A DNA stretch of 64,000 nt from Mucilaginibacter empetricola (GCF_024808665.1 NZ_JANUBZ010000010.1:62001-126000); one strand, 5' to 3'; positions 1 to 8,085 are shown, counted from the first letter of the stretch. The notes: a model not told the origin generated them from the letters alone. Numbers and translations: made by a program.

Positions 1-555
1 AAACGCTCCGACAATAACGGTGCACAACTGCCACCTCTCAATGGGCACAATCCTAATAGCGGCCCGGCGCTACCCGAAGTCGAAGAACGGGTTTTTATTG
101 AATCCGCCGCTCCTACTGTGCAGACGCGGACAGACAATCATGTTGAACACAACATCGGTGTACTTTACGCCTTCATGGACCGGAACCACGAAGTGAAGGG
201 TTATGACGACGCTTTACTCAACCCGGATGCCAGCAATTTGAGCCAAAACCTAGATGCGCTTAAAAGCGATTTGATCCGCACGCTCAATAAAGTAAAAACC
301 TTTTACGATGATTTTATCCAGGAAACGGAATTTCATATACTAAGCCGGTCGCGGAGCGGTATGGTGGATATGGTCGAGGAATTGGAGATGAAGAAAAAGA
401 TCGCTCAAGGACATATTGAAAAGGTAAAAGTTATCGAGGAGGACACAGCCCGGGACGAAGGTGATTGTAAAGGCATCCTGATAAGTTATACGCGAGGTTT
501 TAAGAACGGGCTGGCAGCCATATCCCATCACCATATTTTATCAAGGAGATTTTAA
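1..555 (+). CDS. Coiled-coil protein of unknown function, 5' end outside window
   Basis: The reading frame is open from the first base, so the gene starts upstream of the window; an internal GTG at 118 is not a convincing start. The visible 184 residues begin with a Pro/Asn-rich linker (about residues 1-45 as seen here). A charged, largely helical stretch follows that is likely coiled coil (EELEMKKKIAQGHIEKVKV). I do not recognise a family. The stop at 553-555 lies one base before the ATG of the DUF4407 gene, and the AAGGAG ribosome binding site of that gene is inside this coding sequence. The two genes are therefore probably translationally coupled and work together. No signal peptide or membrane segment is visible in the part present. 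Confidence 0.6.
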   Translation, partial: KRSDNNGAQLPPLNGHNPNSGPALPEVEERVFIESAAPTVQTRTDNHVEHNIGVLYAFMDRNHEVKGYDDALLNPDASNLSQNLDALKSDLIRTLNKVKTFYDDFIQETEFHILSRSRSGMVDMVEELEMKKKIAQGHIEKVKVIEEDTARDEGDCKGILISYTRGFKNGLAAISHHHILSRRF

Positions 556-556
556 A

Positions 557-1564
557 ATGAAAGATTGGTGGCTCAAGTTTGGGTGTTTCCTTACGGGATA
601 TAAATATGAATTGCTAAAAGGCTGTAGCGAAGTATCGCACCGTGCGGTAAAACGTTATACCGCGGCCTTAGTGATCATTTGTATTTTGTGGGCGTTTATC
701 GGCTATTCATTTGTTAGCAAATACTTGGCTGCGGACTGGTATTATAGTTGTTTAGGCGCCGCCTTGTTCGTTCTTATAATTTTACAAGTCGAACGACAAA
801 TCATCCTGTCTGATACCCAGGGCAACGCAAAATATATCATTCGCGGGTTTATCGCAGTGATCATGGCAGTGATTGGTTCCATTATTATCGACCAGATCAT
901 TTTCAAAGAAGATATCAAACATAAAGAATCGTACGAACTGAATGCGCAGGTGGATTCCCTGTTGCCGGCGAGGGAAAGAGAACTGAAAGCCCAGGCCGCG
1001 GAGACGGATTCATCGATTAGTAAAAAAGAAGTGGAGCGAAAGGCATTAGTCGACGACCTGTTTAAAAATCCAACTATCCAGGTCGCAAGTAAAGTCAATA
1101 ATGCGATAGCGGTCCCAATCACTACTACCGACTCTAACAAAGTAACAATTGTTAAAACAAACTTTGTGCGAAAAACCGCATACGCAGTCAATTCTATTCA
1201 GAACCCAAAGATGTCGATGTTGGCGCCATTGGATGAGCAGATCAAAGAAATGCGTGCTATTAAAATAGACCAAGAGACCCGAATATTGAAGTTACGGGAC
1301 GAGGTAACGATAGAAGCTAAAGCAAATGGCGGCTTTCTTTATGAATTAAAGTTGATGTATAAAATACTGCGAGATTCCGGGCCGGCCCTATTTGTTTGGG
1401 CGCTATGGGCGTTGCTATTATTGGGAATAGAAATTTTTATCATGGTCAATAAAATGACGCATGTGGAAACTGATTATGATGTCTCGATACAGCACCATAT
1501 GGAATTGCAAAAACGCAAACTGAGATTGCTGGCCATGCAGATCCCAGAAGTTCAAAATAATTAA
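557..1564 (+). CDS. DUF4407 family membrane protein
   Basis: A 335-residue membrane protein with the layout of DUF4407. A short N-terminal segment ending in FLTGY leads into two closely spaced helices (about residues 34-55 and 62-80), then a third (about 95-115). A long charged periplasmic or cytosolic coiled-coil region (about 120-270) follows, then a last helix (about 277-298) and a basic tail. DUF4407 proteins have no established biochemical role. The start ATG is preceded by AAGGAG at 8-base spacing. It follows the truncated coiled-coil gene with no gap and precedes a DUF4236 membrane protein by 21 bases, so the three look like one transcription unit of element cargo. Membrane protein plus coiled-coil partner suggests a membrane complex, but that is inference. 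Confidence 0.7.
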   Translation: MKDWWLKFGCFLTGYKYELLKGCSEVSHRAVKRYTAALVIICILWAFIGYSFVSKYLAADWYYSCLGAALFVLIILQVERQIILSDTQGNAKYIIRGFIAVIMAVIGSIIIDQIIFKEDIKHKESYELNAQVDSLLPARERELKAQAAETDSSISKKEVERKALVDDLFKNPTIQVASKVNNAIAVPITTTDSNKVTIVKTNFVRKTAYAVNSIQNPKMSMLAPLDEQIKEMRAIKIDQETRILKLRDEVTIEAKANGGFLYELKLMYKILRDSGPALFVWALWALLLLGIEIFIMVNKMTHVETDYDVSIQHHMELQKRKLRLLAMQIPEVQNN

Positions 1565-1585
1565 ACTCATTTACTATATATTTAT

Positions 1586-2971
1586 ATGGGGTGGTCATAC
1601 CGTAAATCTTTTGGTTCCGGCCCGTTCCGGATCAATTTTTCTAAAAGTGGAATCAGCTATTCAGTTGGTGTCAAAGGCGCCCGCGTGAACATTGGGCCCA
1701 GAGGAACGTATGTTAATCTTAGTTCGCATGGCATCAGTTATCGGCGTAAAATTCAAGGGACCAACCAGCCAACCAATCGTCCCATACCTCATGTTAATCC
1801 GGAAACCTTTCCGGTTGCTATTGAGGAAGCGCATAATATCGCATCTGCGGATATCTACCAGCTTACGGACACGGATTCTAAAGATTTTATCCGGGAACTG
1901 ACCGAAAAGGCTGCCAAATCATCTTATGTCAATTCTTTAGGTGTCGCCCCACTGATCGTTTTCCTGTTGGTGCTGACCTTCACATCTTTTAGCAGCAAAA
2001 CTGTTGTTTCGCAGCCGCAAAGTGATAGTACCTTGGTTAGGGTGACATCACCTGTTGGCGCGTATATTCGAAAGGCGGCGGATCCGAGATCGCCGGTTTT
2101 AAGAACGGCTACAACGGGTCAAACGTTTATGCTGGCAGATTCGGCGAACAGGAAATGGCTTAAGACCTCCTTCCATGATTCTGTGGGCTATATAAGTCGC
2201 AAGCTTGCTGACATTGCGCATATGCACCATGACCAGGTTAAAGAAAGCCAACTAGAGCTGGCTAATCCTTACGCGGGTTATTTACTAGTCTTAGGGTTGA
2301 TCGGATTTATTACATGGATCAGGTGGCTGAAGAAATTGGATCAGCGGAGGTTCGAAGTGGAACTACATTACGAAATGGATGAACAGTTTAAACAAGTTTA
2401 CAAGCAATTCGCCGATCATTTTGCAGTGCTCTCTCGTTCGGCGAAAATATGGCAATACTTGAATACGCAGCAAACCAGTGATTTTAAGCGGCACGGTGGG
2501 GCCGGTAATTTGATCAAACGGGTTGGCGTGCAATACATTTCGGCTAATCAGGTACCTTTACGCCATTTTATAACAAACATCGCTATTCCCTACCTGAAGT
2601 TGAGTAACCTGGAGCTTTATTTTTTGCCGGAGCGTTTATTGGTGAAGCGCGGAGGTACTTTTGCCGCAGTGTTTTATAAAAACTTGAAAATTAGCAGTTC
2701 GCTGACCAGGTTTATTGAGGAAGAAGGTGTTGCTGGCGACGCTATAGTCGTGGGTAATACCTGGAAGTATGTGAATAAAAGTGGTGGGCCAGATCGAAGG
2801 TTCAATGATAACCGGCAGATCCCGATTTGCGCTTATTCCGAATATACGCTGACTTCAGACACCGGAATTTATGAAGTGATCACTACGTCGAAACAAGGGG
2901 CCATGGATGGATTTGCAGGGTTTCTTGCTCAAATCGGCGGACTACAGTCGCAAATGGGCATTGACCACTAG
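1586..2971 (+). CDS. DUF4236 protein with SH3-like domain and two membrane helices
   Basis: A 461-residue protein. Residues 1-55 match the DUF4236 N-terminal module: an MGWSYRKSFGSGPFRINFSK opening, then Gly-rich repeats around KGARVNIGPRGTYV. A membrane helix follows at about 118-137. An SH3-type extracytoplasmic module sits at about 150-210 (RVTSPVGAYIRKAADPRSPV, then GYISRKLAD), and a second helix at about 232-250. The rest (about 260-461) is a soluble domain I do not recognise, which includes a paired aromatic/Gly-rich stretch. DUF4236 and bacterial SH3 modules are often found in envelope proteins; the specific job is unknown. It is the last gene of the plus-strand group at the left edge of the element. 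Confidence 0.65.
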   Translation: MGWSYRKSFGSGPFRINFSKSGISYSVGVKGARVNIGPRGTYVNLSSHGISYRRKIQGTNQPTNRPIPHVNPETFPVAIEEAHNIASADIYQLTDTDSKDFIRELTEKAAKSSYVNSLGVAPLIVFLLVLTFTSFSSKTVVSQPQSDSTLVRVTSPVGAYIRKAADPRSPVLRTATTGQTFMLADSANRKWLKTSFHDSVGYISRKLADIAHMHHDQVKESQLELANPYAGYLLVLGLIGFITWIRWLKKLDQRRFEVELHYEMDEQFKQVYKQFADHFAVLSRSAKIWQYLNTQQTSDFKRHGGAGNLIKRVGVQYISANQVPLRHFITNIAIPYLKLSNLELYFLPERLLVKRGGTFAAVFYKNLKISSSLTRFIEEEGVAGDAIVVGNTWKYVNKSGGPDRRFNDNRQIPICAYSEYTLTSDTGIYEVITTSKQGAMDGFAGFLAQIGGLQSQMGIDH

Positions 2972-3523
2972 GCCTTTAGATAGGCTAGCCCTTTGTTTTG
3001 CATTACCTTTTTTGGCCAAATGCCCGACATGATTCAGCAATCCAAGTACAATTACTTAGATTGGTTCAGCTTCATATCGCTCAAAATCCGTTTTTTGCCC
3101 CGAATAGTGCGCTTTGGACGTAATGCTTTAGATTACATTATTTAATTGGTCAATTCAGATGATGGTTTCTTGGTTGACCATTTGCATCCATATAAAATAG
3201 GCGTTTCTTAAAGCGACGGGTGTGCGACCTGCTGAACCCACTATTCCTTATTTACCATGTAAGCAACCAAGAGCTCGAGCCGGGTAAAAAGTCAAGGCCG
3301 GGCGGGGCCGCTGAAAGCAAAAAAATCCCGCCCGCTTGTATAGCCTTGACTTTTTATCCCGGCGGTGGGCTATCTTCGCGACACTGGTGAATAAGGGATG
3401 GCAGTTACACCGTTTGCTATAGGCAGCGCGGTAATCGTAAGTGATATAAATCAAACGCAGGCTTATGCATTTGATGATAATAAACAAAGGAAATGCTTTA
3501 AATATTTCCCTTGTTTATTGAAG
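2972..3523. other. Intergenic region with a large nested inverted repeat
   Basis: A 550-base gap between the convergent ends of the DUF4236 gene (plus) and the zeta toxin gene (minus). From 2972 to about 3240 I see no gene. From 3243 to 3399 there is a nested inverted repeat listed separately. A minus-strand frame of 79 codons at 3248-3487 lies over that repeat, has no family resemblance and is best explained as a by-product of it. Confidence 0.6.
3243..3399. repeat. Nested three-tier inverted repeat (possible cruciform or structured RNA)
   Basis: Three concentric pairs of arms share one centre. The outer arms are 3243-3257 and 3385-3399 (13 of 15 paired). The middle arms are 3279-3298 and 3343-3363 (20 pairs with one bulged base, arm GCCGGGTAAAAAGTCAAGGC). 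The inner arms are 3299-3306 and 3327-3334 (CGGGCGGG/CCCGCCCG, perfect). The unpaired spacers between outer and middle tiers are 21 bases on both sides. Such symmetry suggests a real structural element: a DNA processing or replication site of the mobile element, or a structured transcript. It is too large for a simple terminator. Confidence 0.6.
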
Positions 3524-4918
3524 CTATCGGCCCAACGATGGCCCCCGGTCATAGCCTTGGTCTAAATCTTCTCCGGGGCTCCTCCCTTTTTTTGATACTT
3601 GCTCGTTCTTTAATGCCTGTTCTTTTTTCAAATTATCTTCAACTAATTTAGATAACCCGGTTTCAGACAGGGCGTTGACCACTGCCATCAAATCTTTTTG
3701 GATCGGATTTTCTTTTAAAATGAAATTAGTGTCAATACCATGTTCCCGCGCGACTGCTACCGGGTCAAGTTTTAATTCATGAGGAATTTCCAATAACACT
3801 ACATTTTTGGGCAGTGTCTTGATATTGGCAGGAGGCTCATATAGCTTATGTTTTTGGGTGTCATAATAACATAAATATAGCTCTCCCGATGGTGATAGTT
3901 GCATATCTTCAAAAGCTATACGGTTGTGGGGGACATCATTTTCGCGCAGTTCTTTTAACCGCCAATCAATGATAAAATCACTTCCGGCAATATCGATATG
4001 CGGTAGCTCTCCCGCTAAACGCCTTTCCAGTAATTCCGCAGCCTCATGTTGCTTAATCTGCTGTTCCATCTCTTTTTGTAATTGCAATTGGGTGGGATAT
4101 TCCGTTTTCATTTCATCGCGAAAGGCTGTTATTTCTTGTTGTGGCGCATTCCGTTGTGTTTTCAGATCAATAACATGATGTACCCGGTCATCAAAAAATG
4201 CTTTTACTTCCCCTGTCCATTTGCGGTCAATCTCCTCCTGCAATAGCTGTACGCCGTTAGACGGATTGGTTCCCAATAGCGAAACGCCTTGTTGATAGGC
4301 ATTACCATCCATTGTGAAACTCCGGCCATAAAGCTGTAACTTGTTATATAATTCCGCTCCCTGAACAACAAACAGCGTAGGTGCCAGCATGTAATAGCGG
4401 TTGTCGTGAGCTTCTTTACCAACCAGCCTGCCGGTATTTTCCTTTAACTTCATTTCCTCAAAACGGACATGTGTACTCAGCAGGCTTAATTTTGGATGAA
4501 CGGCCAGTAGTTTGATCTCAACCCGGTAGCCTTTTTGTCGCAGTTCCGAGATGGTTTCGTTCATCTTTGGGCCGGATGAAAAAGTAGTTTCCAATATATA
4601 GTTCAGCCGGTTGGCCTCGCAATACTCGCGCAGACCCTTATTCCATTCCTGTGCATATGGCGCAGTGATCTGCGGATAATAGTTTTCAAAGCGTTGTTTG
4701 ATTTCTTCGGCCTGCGGATGGAAATCTCGGAAGATATCTGCATTACAGTTCACAACATTACCACCCAGTTCTGTACGGGTGATCCTTTCCAATTCCGTTT
4801 TACCGGCACCTGGTTGCGCACCGAGAATTACGACAACCGGGCTGTCCGCAGCATGTTTGCCGTATGTAGTATCCCGAATAATTATCTCCTGAACTTTATG
4901 AAACCTGCTTTCTGACAA
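3524..4918 (-). CDS. Zeta toxin family protein (UDP-sugar kinase-type toxin)
   Basis: A 464-residue P-loop protein. The Walker A motif GAQPGAGKT is at residues 33-41, and the zeta-type acidic residue is D61 in NADIFRDFHP. A second conserved acid follows at E110 in LETTFSSG, with basic residues from R152 (HVRFEEM) to R164 and R174. Zeta toxins phosphorylate UDP-N-acetylglucosamine and block cell-wall synthesis; that is family knowledge. The protein is much longer than a minimal zeta toxin. The extra C-terminal half (about 230-464) is charged and contains a segment around residue 330 that I cannot assign. It lies 35 bases downstream of the likely antitoxin, at the distal end of the mobilization operon. 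It probably stabilises the element after transfer. Confidence 0.8.
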   Translation of the reverse strand: MSESRFHKVQEIIIRDTTYGKHAADSPVVVILGAQPGAGKTELERITRTELGGNVVNCNADIFRDFHPQAEEIKQRFENYYPQITAPYAQEWNKGLREYCEANRLNYILETTFSSGPKMNETISELRQKGYRVEIKLLAVHPKLSLLSTHVRFEEMKLKENTGRLVGKEAHDNRYYMLAPTLFVVQGAELYNKLQLYGRSFTMDGNAYQQGVSLLGTNPSNGVQLLQEEIDRKWTGEVKAFFDDRVHHVIDLKTQRNAPQQEITAFRDEMKTEYPTQLQLQKEMEQQIKQHEAAELLERRLAGELPHIDIAGSDFIIDWRLKELRENDVPHNRIAFEDMQLSPSGELYLCYYDTQKHKLYEPPANIKTLPKNVVLLEIPHELKLDPVAVAREHGIDTNFILKENPIQKDLMAVVNALSETGLSKLVEDNLKKEQALKNEQVSKKGRSPGEDLDQGYDRGPSLGR

Positions 4919-4953
4919 TTCATAAAGTTGCTTTAAAGCCGAAGACTGATCGG

Positions 4954-5373
4954 TTATAAAGGGCTGGTTGAGATCCGGAGTTTTTTTTTCTCCGCTAATA
5001 ATATGGGACTATATTTATCAATGATAGCCTCCATTTTTTCCAGGCTCAAAAAGTTGTCATTGGTATTTATTTGCTCAATAGCATCTTTTCGCAATGCATC
5101 CAATTCAGTAATACGCTGCTGATCAGGATTTAACTTTTCAGATTCCAGCATGCCTTCTCTTGATGCAAGCGCCATTAAGCCATTCAAAATAGAATTGGCA
5201 CTCTCTGTTAAAGAATACCAGTCCAGCGGATTGCGTTCTTTGACCGTCGAAGTCGGCACTAAAGATAAATTAAGCTGTTCGGCGATCTTTACATAATCGT
5301 CATAATCGAGTATTACTTTTTTGGGTGTTCCTGCTGCATCTATTACAAACTTTGTTTCCATTGTCTTATTCAT
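4954..5373 (-). CDS. Probable antitoxin partner of the zeta toxin
   Basis: A 139-residue soluble protein. The N-terminal 35 residues (FVIDAAGTPKKVILDYDDYV) resemble the DNA-binding beta-strand start of Phd/YefM-like antitoxins. The rest is helical and could wrap the toxin. The gene directly precedes the zeta toxin in the same orientation with a 35-base gap, the usual antitoxin-then-toxin order. The epsilon antitoxin of Gram-positive zeta systems is shorter and unlike this protein, so the assignment rests on position and the N-terminal pattern. Translation may start at the first ATG (5373) or the one four codons in (5361). Confidence 0.55.
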   Translation of the reverse strand: MNKTMETKFVIDAAGTPKKVILDYDDYVKIAEQLNLSLVPTSTVKERNPLDWYSLTESANSILNGLMALASREGMLESEKLNPDQQRITELDALRKDAIEQINTNDNFLSLEKMEAIIDKYSPILLAEKKKLRISTSPL

Positions 5374-5447
5374 GACTATTCAAATTTAATAAATTTATGT
5401 GATTAATTGTTTGGTAAAGCGGGCGGCTTTTATTGCCGCCTGTCGCT

Positions 5448-6014
5448 TTATTGATTTTTTTCAGCCTGCTGCAATACCTCGGACATGGATGCTTTTGTTT
5501 TTTTACTGGCAGCTTTATAGACATTATCCCACGCTTCTATGTGCGCATTGCCTTCTTTATTGTATTGGTTAGCCCGGTATGCATTTAATGCGTCCTTTGC
5601 CATATTATAGCCTAAAAACGACAATATGAACATATACCACCAAAAGAGCAACCGGCCATAGACCAGTTTGAAATATTCCTTGGAATGATATTCCGGGAAT
5701 AGGATTACTTGGAATTTTCGGTTTGGGTGGGCATACACTGCGGCTTTTACATTTTCAAAGCCTTTATCCATGGTGGCGTTTACTTCAGACAGATCAGGCT
5801 TTGGCGCATCAACATGGATGTTACTATACTTCTTTTCGAAGCTTCCGATGAGTTGCTCATTGTGTTTTAATAGTTTTTCAACTTGTCCGGCATCCTGTTT
5901 TCGCTGCGCCTCCATACCATTCATAAATTTCTGTGTCTGATCCTCATGTTCCAGAATGGTCTTTAATACTTCGGTGAACGACTGTTCGTCCATTGCCATT
6001 TCGTCTTTTTTCAT
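5448..6014 (-). CDS. Mobilization-operon protein with coiled coil and one membrane helix
   Basis: A 188-residue protein whose ATG overlaps the stop of the relaxase gene (6011-6014), so it is translationally coupled to it. The N-terminal half is charged and helical (about residues 10-90, rich in Glu, Gln and Lys). A hydrophobic segment at about 120-142 (RLLFWWYMFILSFLGYNMA) is a likely membrane helix, followed by a helical Ala/Lys-rich tail. No enzyme motif is visible. Genes in this position of Bacteroidota mobilization operons often encode small accessory proteins; here it could tether the relaxosome to the membrane. That role is inference. Confidence 0.6.
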   Translation of the reverse strand: MKKDEMAMDEQSFTEVLKTILEHEDQTQKFMNGMEAQRKQDAGQVEKLLKHNEQLIGSFEKKYSNIHVDAPKPDLSEVNATMDKGFENVKAAVYAHPNRKFQVILFPEYHSKEYFKLVYGRLLFWWYMFILSFLGYNMAKDALNAYRANQYNKEGNAHIEAWDNVYKAASKKTKASMSEVLQQAEKNQ

Positions 6015-6883
6015 AATGATAGTCCTCCTGATTGTTTTCGTTCTTGTTTATTTTCTTTTTCTACTTTCAGCAATGATTTTACTTGCCGGTCTCTTTCCTG
6101 TTGTAATTTTTGGTCGAGTTGTTGTTTCTGTTCTTGCATGATCTTTTTTTCAATTTCCATTAAACTGTAGCCCAACTGACTGCCTTTAAAATACACTTGT
6201 TGTGCATCCGTAAAAGCAATACCCCTGCCCAGGTCTACCTTATAACCTTGTTTTTCCATATACCGAGCAACCTCTTTGACATTTTTGGATTGCTTTATGG
6301 CTTGAGCTAAATGCTTCTTGACTTTTTCCTTACGCTGGTCTATTCGCTGGCTTTGTTCCACCCGCTGCTCCGGCCTTAAAAATTTATTGGGGCTAAGCAC
6401 CTTAGTTAATTCGTGCTTCAACTCCATTGCACGGGAGAATTCCGCCATGCGCTTGTAGCTGTTGCTGTCACTGGCGGTCGGACCGTCATAGCCAATGCGG
6501 TTAGCTACGATATGCAAATGTTCATGCTCGGTGTCCTTGTGCGTGATGACTACATACTGTTTGTTTTCAAAATCGAATTGCCGGGCCAGTTGCTGCGCTA
6601 TATCAATTTTATCCTGTACACTTAATTTTCCTGCATCCTGGTAGGCGAGGCTGATCGAGGCATGAAATACCGGCTTGCTTACCTTCGGGTTAAGTTTGCT
6701 AACCTCAATAAACTGCCGGATCAGTTCCTTCTTGGTGCCAAAGCATTGATTATAATGGATCACCTGCGCCTGCTTTTTCTCCCGCTCAATTTTTTGTTGT
6801 TCCTCGGTTTCCTGCAACCTGCCGTCATGTAGGTATTGCATACAGCCGCTGAAACTTCTCCCGGTCGCTATCTTTCCTATCAT
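6011..6883 (-). CDS. Relaxase / mobilization nuclease
   Basis: A 290-residue relaxase of the relaxase/mobilization nuclease family. The metal-binding motif is present as HKDTEHEHLHIVAN (H115, H120, H122, H124, N128). The likely strand-transfer tyrosine is Y17 in the N-terminal CMQYLHDG segment. It would nick at oriT, attach covalently to the DNA 5' end and pilot the strand into the recipient, using a conjugation apparatus supplied elsewhere. The C-terminal 80 residues are a Gln/Lys/Glu-rich coiled coil. The start overlaps the mobC stop by four bases, and the downstream gene overlaps its own stop, so this is a tightly coupled operon. The length is on the short side for the family but all core motifs are there. 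Confidence 0.88.
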   Translation of the reverse strand: MIGKIATGRSFSGCMQYLHDGRLQETEEQQKIEREKKQAQVIHYNQCFGTKKELIRQFIEVSKLNPKVSKPVFHASISLAYQDAGKLSVQDKIDIAQQLARQFDFENKQYVVITHKDTEHEHLHIVANRIGYDGPTASDSNSYKRMAEFSRAMELKHELTKVLSPNKFLRPEQRVEQSQRIDQRKEKVKKHLAQAIKQSKNVKEVARYMEKQGYKVDLGRGIAFTDAQQVYFKGSQLGYSLMEIEKKIMQEQKQQLDQKLQQERDRQVKSLLKVEKENKQERKQSGGLSL

Positions 6884-7296
6884 TCCAAATAAGTTTTAAC
6901 TGTTTTGACTAAACCTTGCAAACTCCTTACTTCCTGGTTGAGCAGAGCCCTGTCCATGGCATCTAGTTCGTCAACCCCGTTTCGTTTCCGTGCGATCTGG
7001 TTTAAGTTCGCTGCGACATGGTTCAGAGTTCCCGTCAGTTGCAAAACCTCTTTTGGTAATGTCTTCACTTTTACCCGCTCGTTTAAGCCGAGTGTCCGCA
7101 GGAAAACAGATATATTTGTACCTGCCTTCCTGGCATTCATCTGAATGATTTTCTTTTCCATGATAGTACACATTACTGTCAGGTGATTACTTCTTTTTAG
7201 CGATGCTTTAGGCCTGCCGCCCTTATTTACACTTCTGGGTTTTTTATCTTTTTTACTTTTAATCTCCTTGATTATTTCACTGAGCTTACCTTCCAT
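6880..7296 (-). CDS. mobC: MobC-type relaxosome accessory protein
   Basis: A 138-residue basic protein with the MobC pattern. The N-terminal Lys-rich region has the stretch GGRPKASLKRSNHLTVMCT, followed by an RHH-like segment (about residues 50-70). The conserved C-terminal helix LTGTLNHVAANLNQIARKRN is at about 86-105. MobC proteins bind oriT and help the relaxase melt and nick the DNA. The gene is the first of the leftward mobilization operon and overlaps the relaxase start (ATGA at 6880-6883). The oriT candidate lies immediately upstream at 7321-7385. Confidence 0.85.
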   Translation of the reverse strand: MEGKLSEIIKEIKSKKDKKPRSVNKGGRPKASLKRSNHLTVMCTIMEKKIIQMNARKAGTNISVFLRTLGLNERVKVKTLPKEVLQLTGTLNHVAANLNQIARKRNGVDELDAMDRALLNQEVRSLQGLVKTVKTYLE

Positions 7297-7320
7297 AGTT
7301 GTTCATTTATCTTAAAAAAA

Positions 7321-7385
7321 TCCCCCCGAATGCGATAGCATGAGTGGGGGCCAGCAAGTTTCGGCAGGGCCGAAACATAGCTGGC
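7321..7385 (-). other. Candidate origin of transfer (oriT)
   Basis: Just upstream of mobC there is a compact inverted-repeat array. One pair is GCCAGC (7350-7355) with GCTGGC (7380-7385). Nested within it is GTTTCGGC (7358-7365) with GCCGAAAC (7369-7376), closed by the triplet AGG. An adjoining pair is CCCCC (7323-7327) with GGGGG (7346-7350). Arrays of short inverted repeats beside mobC and the relaxase gene are typical of oriT. The exact nick site cannot be read from sequence alone. Confidence 0.55.
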
Positions 7386-7428
7386 TCCACAAAAAAACGA
7401 AAATGCCGATGCGGCCTGGCGATCTCTT

Positions 7429-7724
7429 TCATAAGCCCAGTCCCAGGCTTTGCTGCTGAATTTTGAGATAGGCGTTAAGGTCTTTATGGCCGCTGTAAAA
7501 GTGCCTGGCATCCTGTGCATTCGGAATTATTTGCTTAATGAAAGTCACCTCTTTTGCTGCCGCCTTATCGTAATCTAGGTGCAATTTAGCTGCAGCGTGT
7601 CGTTGCAAAATCGGAGAGAGATACCAATGGTTACCCGTTTAATATATTGTGGGCAGAACCCGCATAGCGCCAGGTAATCGACTATTGATAATTTTCTGGC
7701 TTCATCACAATTTAGTTTACGCAT
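7429..7724 (-). pseudogene. Decayed Toprim/CHC2 DNA primase, internally deleted and frameshifted
   Basis: Reading leftward from the ATG at 7724 gives MRKLNCDEARKLSIVDYLAL and then GFCPQYIK. This resembles the N-terminus of the zinc-binding Toprim primases carried by Bacteroidota mobile elements. The frame then shifts by one base; the new frame continues as GNHWYLSPI, the next expected block, and jumps straight to LHLDYDKAAAKEV and FYSGHKDLNAYL near the expected C-terminus, ending at a TGA at 7429-7431. Most of the middle, including the catalytic Toprim core, is missing. Only about 75 and 25 codon fragments remain of a protein usually around 300 residues. The assignment rests on pattern recognition and the usual position next to mobC. 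Confidence 0.65.
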
Positions 7725-7737
7725 AGTTTTGTTGGTT

Positions 7738-8085
7738 TTATTTCGACTTCCTACTTTTTGAATAGGGCAGCCTGGGTAAAACGATACTGTCGCGTAATTC
7801 GGAAAAAGTTTGCTTACGTCCCTGCCTGATCCATTCCTCTAATTCAGATTTATAGAAATACAACCGCTTACCCTGTTTATTGACTGGGATTTCCTTGCGG
7901 CTTACTTTACTATAAACGGTTGGTACGGCCAAGTCTAAAAAGTCAGCGGCTTCTTTGATATTAATTGGCTGGTCGGGTCCGGCCTGATGTGTCCCGTGTT
8001 CGGTTAATAGCGTTTCGATGTGGTCAACCTTTTCAAGCAGGCGGGTGACCGCTTCGGGTAATTGATTAAATGTCAGTGTTTCCAT
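7738..8085 (-). CDS. Helix-turn-helix (excisionase-like) DNA-binding protein
   Basis: A 115-residue protein. An N-terminal coiled-coil stretch (about residues 8-32) precedes a MerR/excisionase-type helix-turn-helix of the HTH_17 kind: INIKEAADFLDLAVPTVYSK at about 42-61, then GKRLYFYKSELEEWI at about 72-86. In Bacteroidota elements this protein usually sits just upstream of the primase and mob genes. It probably acts as an excision factor or regulator. It lies 13 bases upstream of the decayed primase. No partner integrase is in the window. Confidence 0.75.
   Translation of the reverse strand: METLTFNQLPEAVTRLLEKVDHIETLLTEHGTHQAGPDQPINIKEAADFLDLAVPTVYSKVSRKEIPVNKQGKRLYFYKSELEEWIRQGRKQTFSELRDSIVLPRLPYSKSRKSK

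Noticed and set aside
3248..3487. Minus-strand frame of 79 codons over the nested inverted repeat
   Set aside because: Low-complexity arginine-rich translation that follows the repeat arms; no family resemblance and no ribosome binding site seen.
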